Positions 1-11,439 of a DNA stretch of 64,000 nucleotides are shown here, piece after piece. This DNA is from Symsagittifera roscoffensis (Eukaryota > Xenacoelomorpha > Acoela > Convolutidae), in the NCBI RefSeq assembly GCF_963678635.1, contig NC_087063.1:72995617-73059616 (forward strand), written 5' to 3'. Every line of letters begins with the position of its first letter. The first letter of the stretch is position 1. A program made the position numbers and the translations under genes. A model generated the notes under the pieces. That model did no database searches and was not told where the DNA came from. It was given only the letters and a program-made list of their open reading frames with translations.

Positions 1-1159
1 CTTCTGCTACTAGCAGGTACTCAGCAAAGTCTCAAGTAGGTTTCCCCAATCATGAGATAAAAATTGGAAAGGCATAAGTAGGGAATGAAAATCAAAATGT
101 TACAAGTCTTCTAACAGTTTTTGAAAACTTTTTAACACAGACGAACAAGAAATTTAGTTCGAAAAAAAAACTGTTTGTAAAAATACTGGGAAGTTTTTCT
201 GACCGCTAGTTAACCTAAACATAATTGTGTATTGCAGAAACATCAACAATGAAAACTACATGTTTTCCTCGAAACGAATAAATTATAATTCAACAAAAGA
301 TTTCTCAGATCTGATTTCACATCTGAAATTTTGTTTTTCAAGGTTTTTTCAGATCTGAAAATTTCCATTTCAGATCCAAATATCAGATCTGAAATTTGTA
401 AATTCTTACGAAGATCTGAAAAAAAGAATTTCAGATCTGAGGATCAAGTTATGTGAGAAATGAAGAATTTCAGATCTTGCACAGAAAATCTCCTGGGTAC
501 GGGCAATGAACGCAACAAAAAGAAAGAAAACTTCAAAATAACTTTCGAATTTCCGAGAAACAAACAGAGATGGCCCTTAGGCTCTTTGATTTTTTAGAAA
601 AATTAATGATAGACAGTTTTTTGAAAAAGCTAGCCCAACATGATAATACTGAATCAATAGGTAAAACTTTGTTTCTCTGGGAAATCGGACGATTGGATCA
701 TTACCACGCCCCCACCACACATACACATCGATTTCTTGGTGTAACGAGTAGTTTTACAAGGTTTAGTTTTAAGAACAAATATGTTTGCCAATGCCTGATT
801 AGTCCAAATTGAAACTTTTGTAACAATCCAAAAATATGAAAAAAAGAACAAAAAAATTACTCTAGTAGTAGATAATGGAGGTAAAGGGGGGAGCGCGGTA
901 TTAAGATACGTTATAGATTTCGAGTCAGCCTCGCTATGTATTAGGATTGGGTATAGAGTCTAAAATTGATTAAGATAGGGAATACTAATGTTACGCTTTC
1001 ATGGTTTGTGTGATGGTAAGGTGAGTATATAAATCACTGCATCGCATTTGAATTTTACCGCAAATTTATAGTAAAACACCAACAAAACACTGCTTGTCAC
1101 AAAAGTTCAATACATTGCATCACTTGTTTTAAACTTATTACTTTGCATCAGTTGTTATA
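1..1159. other. AT-rich noncoding sequence
   Basis: I see no convincing gene here. The short open frames on both strands have no recognisable protein character. A cluster of AGATCT palindromes lies at about 304-476. A TATATAAAT string at about 1026 could be a TATA box, but nothing recognisable follows it in the sense direction. The right edge is set by the C-terminal end of the decayed polymerase on the minus strand. Confidence 0.5.
304..476. repeat. Cluster of AGATCT-centred palindromes
   Basis: The motif TTTCAGATCTGAAA, a perfect 14-bp palindrome, and close variants (CAGATCTGA, AGATCTGAA, TCAGATCC) recur about seven times in roughly 170 bp. Spacing is irregular, so this is not a simple tandem repeat. 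It could be a palindromic protein-binding cluster or decayed satellite. Confidence 0.6.
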
Positions 1160-4100
1160 AGTTCAATGTTTCTGTATGAACTCCTTCATCTTGATCTTTT
1201 TGGATAATCGTCTTTTTGGATAAAAATAACTAAGTCCTTTTTTGTCTGTTCATATATGGCCACCATATGTTTTACAGTTCTGAATCATCTGTTAGTAGAT
1301 GAAGGTTAAGTAATTCACTCTCCTGCATTTTGTTCGTCTCCAGAATCTTCTAGAACCCGTTTATTTAAACATTTACTGCTAAATTTGATTTTATCGGACT
1401 TGTTGTCATAGCAGCAATATGTCTTGCTGCACAAACAAAGCATTTCTGTACATTTAAATTCCTCTTTGAGAAGTCCCGGCTCCCGTTTATTGCGCTTTTT
1501 ATGGACACTGCAACACGTTCGAGGGAATGAATTAGATTTTGCATCTGCCTTGAAAGATTCTCTGCAATCAATTTTCCTCATTTTTCCCAAATGTCTTTTT
1601 TTTCTAGTTGGATACAGACGTACAAATTTTACTCAATTAAAGTGAGTCTGTGTCCATCTCCAACTCTTCAAATTTATTTACATCACAAAACTTGTCTACG
1701 AAATCACAGTACAGTTCCAACCTTCTCAGCTTTGCATACTGAATTATGAAAAAGCCAAAATGATGAGTTCTTTGTGTTCAATGAAGGATTTCAGCAGCTC
1801 GACCTCATATAATTATTTCGTAATTATGTTCAGTCTTCAAATAGTGGTTAATTATTTGCCCTATGAGTTTTTTCATCGTTCAGATATTTTGTGATTGTAT
1901 CTCTCGATCTATCCATGATCTGATATCAATACGAGGAGTTACCCAAAAATTTCTTTGTTTCTGCTACAAATCCTGACATATGGTTCTGACAGCTCCTCTT
2001 CTCGCATCAAGCACTGATTGAACGAAAGTATTAAAACAATTCCGAGGAGAAAACTGAACAAAACGGTAAATTTGGTGCACTGCAACCCAACTCCAAATAA
2101 AAGTTGGTTCCATTTTCTAGCTTGAAACTAGATATCAGCATTCGCTGAGGATGTTTTAACACTTCGTTCTCGGTTGCATAATTCTTCTTGTAGTCTCCGA
2201 TATCGTTTCTTCTAACCTTAGTATTTTTGAAAAGTGGAGGAAAGTTTACAGATTTTGATTTCAGTTCAACTGGAAAAACTAAATCGCACTGAACATAAGC
2301 AAAAAATATCCAACTTTTATTTGTGATGGGAGTCTGTGGAAGAAATCTTTTATAGGTAAAGTGGGTTCAAACGTGATTTTTGATCTTGTCATTGGATTTG
2401 AAGCTTTCCCACCAGTCATACTCCCACATTTCTTCAACTTTGTATCTTTTCTCTTTATGTATTCCCGTCTCATCATGCATCTCTCTCTTGTATCCTGATC
2501 TGTTAAGGACGGACGAGCTTCTTGACAAGAACAGAAGTGGTAGTAACATCCCATTGCTTCAAACACTATCTTACAGTGATCACAATAACCGTCCTCATTA
2601 AAACAGTCAATTATTTTCTGTTTTCCTGGTGTAAAAAAGCTCTCATGCTTACATTATGGTCTTGTTTCCTGGTAAAATGACATGACCATATTCTCAATTT
2701 TGCGAGTCCGTTTATTTCTAGCCTTGAATTTCTGCATGTCAGCTTTAAGTTCCCATCTCGTGTACAGTCCTGTTGGCATCTCTTGACACATTGGCAAGGG
2801 GTAGAGCTGATATGCATCAATTCCAACGATTGATTTACGCATATTTTATGAATTTCTGATGAACGTTTCATCATCTACAGCTTTTCGAGTGAAAAAATGA
2901 AAGGTTCACCAGTCATGTCTCCTCATAATTTTTCACACAAATCTTTATCATTTTCGCAAAAGGGATAAAACTTGTAATTTGTAGCATTGAGTGGACATAT
3001 TTTTGCTAGATTTGGAAGATTACATCCAAGTTTGGAAAGCCATCCGTGTTATTGTACCACTGCAAAAGTCTTTGAACACAGACATTCCGTTTTTCTTGCA
3101 AGTCTCTCGTAAGTAATTGTAATTATTCAAACTAGATGGATTCACAGTCTTGTTTTGAAGCTTTTTGAGTGCTTGTTGTTCGTCAAGCGCACTCTTTCTC
3201 AACTTCTCATAATCAAGGAAATCTTTGTCTAGAAAGTTATTGTTTCCAAGTTTACTGAAAAAGGCTTCATACAGTGGCAACTCAGGAAAATCAAGTTTTT
3301 CTGGGTTTTCAAACCACTCTTCCTTTCGCTAGCTTTATAGGCTTTGAGAAAGGAGTCCAGAGTAGTTGCCCCACCCAGAACTTTCATTATGTCGAGAAAT
3401 TGTACATCTTCAAACTTCAAGGGAATGAAATCTTTTTTTTTGCTGACTGATGTTTCTCGTTCTTTATCGCGGATCAAATAGTAGATTAAGTCGGACTTGA
3501 TCAAATTCAAATCATATCTACCACTATTAAATCCAAAAACAGGTGAAGTATTCACATATCTTTTCAGATGTTGTTTCAAATCAATGACTTGCTTTTTCTG
3601 AATTCGCAAAATTGTGTTGACATAGCTGCCTTTTTCCGAATCTTCAATGCATTCGTCTTTGTACTCAAGTTTGTTTTTTGAAAATTTTTGGCTCGTTTGC
3701 TTAGCATCAAAAAGCTTTTTCATTTCTCTATGATAGCTACTCCAATATCTTGATATTTGTTCTCATCTCCAGCTTATTTTGTTTAGCCAACAGTTCGAGG
3801 TTGCTTACAAAAACAATTATCAAGCTATGATATAGAGACTGAAATTAGAATTTTTTTTCGATCCAGCTATTAGTTTGGGTCGATTTTAGTTCTTCTGTAG
3901 GAACACAAATCGAATCAATGTCGAAAATTGTTAGACAATTGAAAAGATTGTTATTTTCAGAAACTGAAACCTTCTAGCTTTTCAAACAAGGTTTCGCAAA
4001 GCTCAGACGTTCTTTGGGTAAATACGTCTCTCTCGATCCTTGCATCTCAGAAGATGTTTGTTAAAATTGTCGGATTTATTAAAAAAAGATTCACAACTAG

Positions 4101-5298
4101 GACACCGGAAGCACTTGAAGAAAGAATCAATATCATTTGTATGAATGATATAATTGTTGAATCTCAATAGTTTCACTGTTTTATCAAATCTTCCGACACT
4201 TCGTCGAGCTAGGTCTCCTACATATATTCATTCTTGAATATCGAAATCGTATGTAAAATTGTTTCTTGGCACAGTTTCCTCGACAACAGGTAAGTCTTCT
4301 ATTGAAACTCCACGAAAATTTTTAGGATCATGAAGTGATTTCGATTAGGTTTCTGTGAAGTATCTAGAAGTGTGGGAGTCGAGATGATTGTGTTTGTTCA
4401 TGTACATTGCCAATTCGCGGAAAAGACACACATGATCTTTGTAAGGTTCCTTGTCTTTGTTAGACAAAAGACAGTTCACTTTCGTATGTCGTAGTAATAG
4501 TTCAGGTATGGAAGAGTCCGGACATGCCATTGGTACGTTTTCGTGCAAAGGCAAAAACTGTAAGGTTTTTAATCAACTTGAATCTCCATTTTGTGTTTTG
4601 ACGTTTCTGGGTACCTTGCTCTACAATATCAAATTTTTCCACTTTTCCTTGGACTTTTATCAAATCCGCTTTCGTACACAGTAAGTGGAATCTTTCAAAC
4701 AAGGTAATGTTTTCATGGGCGTAGAAACATCGATATTCACCAGTCTCATGATTTCGAAGAACATATCCCAGAGCAAGGTTGATTTCAGCAGCAGAATTGA
4801 GCTTTTTGAAGACTTCTTTAAATTTCTCGTTGGTTATTTTAGTGTCTAATTTGGACAATTGGAAGTTAAATACCCTATGTCTCCCATTTCCCATCTCCGT
4901 ATCCACAAGAAAATGTTGAAAACCACTAAATTCCTCCTTAAATTTTTCACCATTTTATCTTCTTCCTCCACAATTTTGTTCATGTGTGCTACAGTATCAC
5001 TACGTTTCCGTTGTTTTGTTTCATGCTCTTTTCTCCGATGTTGTTGTAGAGAGTAGTAACGTCGAAACTCTTGTTCGCAAGAAGGACAAACTGTCGACTG
5101 CTTCGAATTTGGTTGAGCATGCTTCCTTCCAACATGACAATCCATCTCTTCGTTCTTCTTGGACATAAAATTGCAATTAGGACACTTACTTTCATCCTTC
5201 TCTTCACATCTCTTTCGATGTCTCGCAGCATCAGATCTCCTGTATTTAGCACCACATTTCTCGCATTTGACTTTCTCATTTCGGTTCAGAGCAGTCAT
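1160..5298 (-). pseudogene. Decayed protein-primed family-B DNA polymerase with zinc fingers (Maverick/virus-like)
   Basis: This is one long minus-strand coding relic broken by many frameshifts and stops. The N-terminus (start 5298) has three zinc-finger-like motifs: CEKC...HRKRC, CPNC...HVGRKH, and CPSC...H-x4-H. The middle (3723-3229) contains FGFNSGRYDLNLI, which fits the ExoII region of a family-B 3'-5' exonuclease, followed by FLDIMKVLGGATTLDSF. Near the C-terminus, minus-strand codons at about 1643-1654 encode DTDS, the polymerase motif C metal-binding site, with a stop almost directly after. A Cys-rich block (RTCC...EMLCLCSKTYCCYD) lies at 1315-1590, and faint similarity runs to about 1160. 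From recall, this zinc-finger PolB family is widespread in invertebrate genomes as a mobile or virus-derived gene. Assignment to Maverick/Polinton rather than another PolB element is inference. No linked integrase, ATPase or capsid gene is visible. Confidence 0.75.
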
Positions 5299-5498
5299 TA
5301 TCTAAAAAGATAAAACTGGGACTTTTAAAATAATGTAAAATTAAAAGGTTAAAGTACCAATTGATTAAAGAACTTACTTTTTTTCTTTTTGTGAAGTAAG
5401 GAATTGTAAAAATTGAAGTAAAATTCATTTGACTGTTTCTTATTGCCGAACAAAATGAACAAATCAACCCAATAAAATACGCGTATTTATGATAAAAA

Positions 5499-5665
5499 CG
5501 ATGTCATCGCCTACGCAATTATCTTTTTAAGGCCATGACATCCTTCTTTGAATAGAAGTTTTGTCAACACCTACGCAACTTTACTTTTATGGCGATGACG
5601 TCCCTCTATAAATAGAAGCGACGTCGCCACCCACGCAGTTTTACCTTTTTTGTTAAGGACGTCGT
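5499..5665. repeat. Three imperfect 60-bp tandem repeats with CRE-like sites
   Basis: Three copies start at about 5499, 5559 and 5619. Each has a GTC..C.CCTACGCA core, then a T-rich stretch, then an ATGAC(A/G)TCC block and GAATAGAAG or AAATAGAAG. TGACGTC-like strings resemble CREB/ATF sites, and CTATAAATAG in the second copy resembles a TATA box reading rightward. The array lies between the minus-strand polymerase relic and the plus-strand ORF at 6845, where a divergent promoter would sit. Regulatory function is inference. Confidence 0.55.
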
Positions 5666-6716
5666 TGCCTTACGTCATTCCTTCGAAAATGCTAAGGTTT
5701 TCCTGAAATATTATCAACCAATCAGAACTAAGCAGTCTCTAGACATAACTTTGATCAAAAATAATCATTTTTGAAAAATGTCAATGAAAAAAACATTGAA
5801 TTCTCTCAAAATACTCTACAAAAAAAGAAAAAATTCCTTGTGAATTTCTTAATGATGAAATAGATGTAGAATCTTACTTTTTTTTACAATTTTTTGGACT
5901 TATATGTTGTCCAAAACAGAGTTCTCCGACTAAGTATAGGTCTCTTTAGGAAAACTTATTCAATCAAAGAGTTTTTTTTATCCACATTTTACTGCTAAAT
6001 TACACCTGACAAGGAAAGAAATTTTTGTTTATTCTCGAAAATTTGAATGTATTAAAAAAGTCGTACTATAATATTTCAAAGACTCTTTTTATTCCCTACC
6101 AGCTCCCAAATTTGTCAAATCTCCCCAGCAGAGTTCTTTATTCCTCCTTTTCTGTAAATACTTTCAAAGTTCAAAATTTTGCATAAGAGGACTTGGAATA
6201 TTTTATTCGCTTTGAAAAATTCATCAGTTTCGTGTTATCCTCTCAAATCTACATCGAAATCAAACAACTTAGTTATCTCCTCAAAAAACAACATTTTCTG
6301 ACCGATTATATATTTAAAAAATCAATTAACTTGATGAGAAGTCTTGCAGAGATGCTAATTGTTTTAGTTTTCTTTTGTTTGCTGATCATATCAGCAATAT
6401 TTTAACAGCTAACATCTTTTGGTCATTCATTTTTGCAATTGCTTTTGTGTACATTTTTACTTAATTGGAAGATTGAAGTCTTAAAAGGTAAACTTTTGTC
6501 TGACTGGATACGACAATGTGTAAAAAGTACCCAAATTAGAGCTTTGTTTCCGATTAGACACAACTTTTATTCCAAGAGTTCCAAGAATTCCAAAAACGGA
6601 AACTGAAACATCATTGAACAAGACTAAAATCCAAATAAGGAAAATCCATTCTCATTGGTTAAACCCACACATTCTAGTTGAAGGTACCCCACTCTCTTAA
6701 CTAAAAAAAGTTTTAT
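5666..6716. other. Noncoding AT-rich spacer
   Basis: I see no gene. The one open frame of note (6193-6405, +) is hydrophobic and low-complexity and has no recognisable features. Several ATTGG/CCAAT strings are present but scattered. Confidence 0.4.
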
Positions 6717-6815
6717 TTTCAACTTAACTACCGTCAACTAACTCCTCTCTCAGCTCTAAATACTTAATTTCAAATTAACCACCGTCAACTACTTTCCTCT
6801 CAACTGTAAATTTCG
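6717..6815 (+). repeat. Short direct duplication upstream of the 6845 ORF
   Basis: The string ACCGTCAACTA followed by CTCTC and a CTAAAT/GTAAAT motif occurs twice, about 60 bp apart. It lies within 130 bp upstream of the plus-strand ORF beginning at 6845, so it may be promoter or 5'-UTR sequence. Confidence 0.45.
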
Positions 6816-6844
6816 TTTCTACTCTGTATCTTTTACTCAACTTA

Positions 6845-7261
6845 ATGCACAAAATTGTCTTCTCAGAGCAAAACATTAGCCTTATTTTTGCTGTAGAATT
6901 TTTGCCCGATCTAGTAAAAATCCAAGTGCGAGAAACAGACCGTGGAGTTTTTTTTTCATCACGAAAGGACATCCCAATCCAAGTCTGGCACAAGGTTGAG
7001 GTGATGTGCAGGGATTTCAACGAACATCAAATAACGCAAGTACCCATGACAGAGAACCAACTTGGAGAAATGCAAATGATGGAGGAAGTGACCGATCATG
7101 TGGGAATGATTTACCACAAAACTCCTGACTCTAGATATGTGGCTCAACAAAAAGATCTGTGGAAAACCCAGTTACTATCCAAGAGGATCAGGGGTTCTCT
7201 GAGCCAAGCACTCCAGTCAGCGAACCACCAAGACAACCACAGACGATGGCGGCAAGACTGA
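6845..7261 (+). CDS. Hypothetical protein, 138 aa
   Basis: This open frame starts at an ATG after a T/C-rich leader and ends at TGA. The product is hydrophilic and mixed in composition (for example VRETDRGVFFSSRKD and KVEVMCRDFNEHQ) with a basic C-terminus (HQDNHRRWRQD). There is no signal peptide, membrane segment or motif I recognise. The stretch is richer in G and C than the very AT-rich sequence on both sides, which argues for a real or recently real coding exon. A minus-strand open frame overlaps part of it but looks less protein-like. It could be a single-exon gene, or a gene of the element that also carried the polymerase at 1160-5298, head to head with it. Confidence 0.4.
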   Translation: MHKIVFSEQNISLIFAVEFLPDLVKIQVRETDRGVFFSSRKDIPIQVWHKVEVMCRDFNEHQITQVPMTENQLGEMQMMEEVTDHVGMIYHKTPDSRYVAQQKDLWKTQLLSKRIRGSLSQALQSANHQDNHRRWRQD

Positions 7262-7389
7262 TTTGTAAATAATTTGGTTGTTGTCTTGTGTTTCGTAATT
7301 AATATTTTCGCATTTTTGAAGAAATAGAAACAAAGAGATAAAGTAAGAAATTGTGAAAAAAATTTTTAAAAAAAACTTTTTTAAAACAA

Positions 7390-8720
7390 ACTAATTTTCC
7401 AATAGGTAAGTTATATTTTGCAGATGATAAAAAATTAAATCAATTTCAAAATTTGTTAAAATCTTCAAAACATTTTCGCACATAAGATAAAAAATCATTA
7501 CAATGTTTGCAAAAAAGTTCAAAACTTTACATCCATTTTATCACCATGCGAAAATTTTCATAAAATTTTTTGCATTCTTGTTAAAAAAATTTGAAGAAAA
7601 TTTCGCAAATTAAGAAAATTTTCATTAAACGTTTTCGCATTTTAAAGAAAACTGTAACAAAATTTTCTTGCACTGTTAATAATTGAAGTAAAAAAATTTC
7701 TGTGTTTTAAATTTGATCATAAAGAAGACTACTTTTTGCAAGTATATTGATTTAAAAAATCATAAAAACAATGTATTAGGATAGGGAATAGCAATCAAAG
7801 TCATCAATTATGAAAATTTTTCACCACTAAATTATCAAGTTTTCTTAAATAAAATTTTGCTGTTTTTTGCATTTCCATAAGAAAAAAGAACTTGATTTTT
7901 TGCATATCTTTTTAAAAACACCACTAAAAAGTTGCATCATGCAAAAAAAGTTTCTGGAAAACTCTCGCAGATTTGCTGAAAATTCCTTACAGTTTTGCAG
8001 CTTGCAAAAATTTTTTTTTGCATTTATGTTGAAAAATTGAAAAAATTATCGCAAATTAAGAAAAATTCAATTAAAATTTTTCGCATTTCAAAGAAAATTG
8101 AAGCAGAAATTTCTTGCACTGTTAATAATTAAAGTAAATGAATCTCTTTGTTTTTTTATCATAAGAAATTTTTTTTGCATGTATATCGACCAAAAACATC
8201 AGAGAACAGTTTATTATAATAGGGAAGGGCACTCAAAGTCGTCAATTATGAAAAAAATTTAGCAGTAACTTAACAAGTTTTTTACAATAAAGTTTTGCAA
8301 TTTCTGCAATTTTGAATCATGAAAAAAGTTGCATCGAGCAAAAAACTTTCTCGAAAAATTTCGCATATTTGTTAAAAAATCTTTACAGTTTTTGCAAATT
8401 GCAAAATTTTTCATAATATTTTTTGCATACTTGTTAACAAATCAGAGAAATTTTCGCTTTTTAAGAAAAACTCCATTAATAATTTTCGCATTTTGAAAAA
8501 AAATTGTAACAAGAATTATTTGCACTGTTAAAGATTAAAGTTTAAGAATTTATTTGTTTTAAGTTTGATCAGTAAAAAGTCAATTTCAACCAAAAACCTC
8601 TGAAAGACATTGTATTAAGATAGGGAAAAGCACTCGAAGTCATCATTACTGATAATTTCTAAACAATAGGAAAAAAGAAATTAGATCTTTGCAAATATTT
8701 TTTTTAAATATGAAAAAAGT
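7390..8720. repeat. Diverged tandem array, period about 430 bp
   Basis: Three diverged copies share the ordered landmarks TGCACTGTTAA, a TTTGATCA stretch, TAGGATAGGGAA (with variants), AGTC(A/G)TCAATTATGAAAA, and runs of TTTTTCGCAT/TTTTTGCAT. The TGCACTGTTAA landmark falls near 7672, 8118 and 8521. The array is AT-rich with no open frame. Similar TAGGGAATA text near 970 suggests a scattered family member. No function is apparent. Confidence 0.6.
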
Positions 8721-8790
8721 TGCGTGCTGCAAAAAATTTTCTTAAAATTACGCATATTTGTGAAAAAAAAGAGATTTTCATGAAAAAAAT

Positions 8791-9081
8791 TCAAACATTA
8801 TTAAAAAAATTGACATGCTCACTAATAACAGAACCATTATCATCAATAAAACAATCAATTAATTCGAAGTTTTGAGTTTTTCGAATTCTGTCCAAAAATG
8901 CTGAGCCCAGAGTTTGCGTAGATGCAACTTTTTGATGAGAAACTAAAAAATGTTTGACGAATTCTTTCCGAACGACTCGTTTCAATGATACGCTTAGTGT
9001 TTTTTTAGATCTTTCCCATCGTAATTTATGGTGAACTCCGCGACTAAGTTGACGGAGTTTTTCCCCCACTTGATATGACAT
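8791..9081 (-). CDS. Hypothetical minus-strand exon or ORF, 96 aa
   Basis: The open frame starts MSYQVGEKLRQLSRGVHHKL and has a basic first half (RWERSKKTL, LKRVVRKEF), then ends near FIDDNGSVISEHVNFFNNV. Base composition is less AT-skewed than the flanks. The last residues run into a poly-T tract, so the true exon may end before 8800. I do not recognise the family. It may be a first exon, an orphan ORF or a remnant. Confidence 0.35.
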   Translation of the reverse strand: MSYQVGEKLRQLSRGVHHKLRWERSKKTLSVSLKRVVRKEFVKHFLVSHQKVASTQTLGSAFLDRIRKTQNFELIDCFIDDNGSVISEHVNFFNNV

Positions 9082-9639
9082 TACTCGAAAAGAATTTGTG
9101 TCTGTACAAAGTGAAAAGACAATCTATTTCTTGATATATGTATTGATATTTGTCTAATCTCTAAAGAATTCGGCTAAGAGATGTTCCTATTAAAATTAAA
9201 CGAAGTTTTCAACTTCCCAAGGAACAGAAAAAATCGTAATTAGACACGCAATGATCTTAGGTTTCTTTTTTTTTTCGTAACATTTGTTGGAAACAGAAGT
9301 AAGTAAAATAGGATTTATTATTATAATCTAATTAAGAGCTGGGAAGAGCTTGACACAAGGCAGCTGCCATAGAGAAAAAAAATTTGGCAGGTAATTGTTA
9401 GTTTATATAGTAGTAGAAGTCTATATAGTCTCAAATTTATTGAATTTTCAAAAAAGCAAGAAAAGAATGAGAGATTTGTTTGATTCCAAAAATCCTGAAC
9501 AAGGAAACCATACTTCGAACCGTGCTTTCAACTAAAAAAAATAAACAATTTGGCTCAATTTGAAAAGTCCCAACAAGTCTATCTTAGTAAAAAAAAAGAA
9601 GGAGAAGCACTATAAGCAATCCGGAACAATGTATTTCAC

Positions 9640-9930
9640 GATGTGAAAACCTTAGATTCGTGCCTATATATGAAGCCAAATCTGCTATGGATCAGGAACT
9701 CAACATCTAAAAAAGAGTATATGAAGTAGAAACATACAATATGAGGAGGGTGTGTGTCACAATCAAAAAGTGCAAGGTGAACAAACCACCATACATTCAG
9801 ATTCGACTCTGCACTGCAAAGGAAAATGAAGGCTTGAAGCAATTTGCAAATGTCAGCTATTTTTAGAATGAATTCAAAGAACTGTCCCAAATAATGGGAG
9901 ACTTTATGTTTGTTCATAATTGTAAACCTC
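9640..9930 (+). pseudogene. Possible decayed coding fragment
   Basis: On the plus strand one frame reads protein-like text such as NLRFVPIYEAKSAMDQELNI, then after a stop KVNKPPYIQIRLCTAKENEG and, past another stop, NEFKELSQIMGDFMFVHN. The residue mix is typical of a protein and the stops are isolated, as in a decaying gene. The overlapping minus-strand ORF (9636-9917) looks less natural. The family is not recognised. Confidence 0.25.
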
Positions 9931-10640
9931 AGTAATGAATTGTGAAGTTTTGTATGTTTGGTAATTGAAACGATTTTTTCTCATTGAAGTGTATATTTAG
10001 AGCTATGATATCTGAGTTTAAGTCAGACAAAACATACAAGTCAATCCAAATTGACACAAAACATTAACCAGTTATCAGTTAATTTTCTAGATATTGCTTA
10101 AGAAATTACAGAAAAACTTATTTATTTATGGTTTTTATCTAAACTTAAGTAAACTTTGTCATATTTCATTGAACAAAATTACAAACAGGAAAGTAGTTGA
10201 GAACATTATCAATATTTTTTGAATGTCTGTATTTGATTGGTTTTTTTTTTCAATTTTTTATCATCATAAATTGAGTTTATGATTAGCTACTTCAATTTTA
10301 TGAATGATGGAAAAGTTTTTATGGCAATTTTTTTTTTTTAAAATAAATTAAAATGTTAAAAACAAGTCGGTTTTTTTTGACTTTCTTCGTTTATTTCAGT
10401 AAGAAAAATGTTTCTGTCAAAAGAATTTTGAATATCCTAAATGTACAATTATCAGATTTTAACTGAACTACTACAAAAAACTACGAGTGGTGGAAAGTTG
10501 ACGTTGATGGATATTGTATTAGTCTTAACTTGTATAGAAACAGAGAAAAATCAATAACTTTGTTAAAAAGATGGAAAGAAGATTACAAAACAGAAGAGTA
10601 CTGCCAGATTTATTAACCATGTTTTTATTTAGATAAGTTA
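9931..10640. other. AT-rich noncoding spacer
   Basis: This is homopolymer-rich sequence with no supported gene or motif. Confidence 0.4.
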
Positions 10641-10647
10641 ATTCAGA

Positions 10648-10836
10648 TTGAGTGGTCGATCAAAAAGAAAACAAAACAACGGAAAAGTCTATGAAACAAA
10701 AATTGGAGATAAGGAGTATCAATTCGATTACTGTTTTGAGTTTGATACAAACTCAAAAACTAGATTTGTCAGAATATCTTTTATACGTTTATCTAAATTT
10801 ATTAGACTTCTGGTTGTTTATACTACAAAATACTAA
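10648..10836 (+). CDS. Possible exon, charged hypothetical peptide
   Basis: After a TTAATTCAG acceptor-like site the frame reads SGRSKRKQNNGKVYETKIGD and continues KEYQFDYCFEFDTNSKTR. This is a charged, well-mixed stretch that looks coding. From about 10770 the sequence becomes that of the 2.3-kb repeat, which continues the frame to a stop, so the genuine exon probably ends near 10765. It could be the parental gene exon at the array edge. Family unknown. Confidence 0.3.
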   Translation: MSGRSKRKQNNGKVYETKIGDKEYQFDYCFEFDTNSKTRFVRISFIRLSKFIRLLVVYTTKY

Positions 10837-11029
10837 AAATAAAACGATAAACAAGTATTTTTTGGTAATTTTTTTATCACTGGTTAGAAATAGAATAACT
10901 CAATAAAATTTTGGTCGAAATTTTGAAATTTGAACTGAGTATCAAAAAAATCAAAAACAAGACAAGAAACCTAATTTATCTCACTTTGGTGTCAAATTTT
11001 TATGTTAGTAATGTCGGAAAAACTCATTA

Positions 11030-11290
11030 AAATTGACTGATTGGGAAGTTTTAGAAAGATAGCTTTCTTCTGATCTGAAAAAAATCCCAAAACCTGTGAA
11101 TACTTCATTCTGATTGGTTAATATCGCAAATTTTACCTAGGAAACAATGCTCGATTCTGATTGTTTGATATCAAAGAAGATAAAAAATTTTCTTGTATGT
11201 AATGCTTGATATTTATTGGTTGAAATCAAAAAAGATAAAAGTTTGCTTATAAGGAATTTCCGCTCAATTCTGATTAGTTGATTTAGAACT
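11030..11290 (+). promoter_or_regulatory. Promoter-like block of unit 1 (ATTGG subrepeats plus TATA)
   Basis: Roughly 55-bp subrepeats carry TGATTGGTT/TGATTGTTTGATATC motifs (inverted CCAAT boxes). A TTATAAGGAA string at about 11248 may be a TATA box. The conserved block begins about 190 bp downstream. The same module recurs at about 14090-14345 and 16425-16690. Promoter function is inferred from motif content only. Confidence 0.4.
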
Positions 11291-11439
11291 TTTCACAATT
11301 CCGTGGATAGATTGGATAGTTTTTTCAACTTTATTAACTAGGATGTTGTCCACTCTGATTTTTTTCTAGTTAGAAACAAAACAATTGGTTGAAAATTTGC
11401 TGTTTTACTTACTTTTCTTCAATTTTAGAGGCTGTTAAA

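Noticed and set aside
300..480. CRISPR-like repeat array
   Set aside because: The repeats are short palindromes with irregular spacing in a eukaryotic context, not direct repeats with uniform spacers.
570..851. Overlapping ORFs on both strands (80 and 65 aa)
   Set aside because: Residue composition is not protein-like on either strand, and there is no splice, promoter or homology support.
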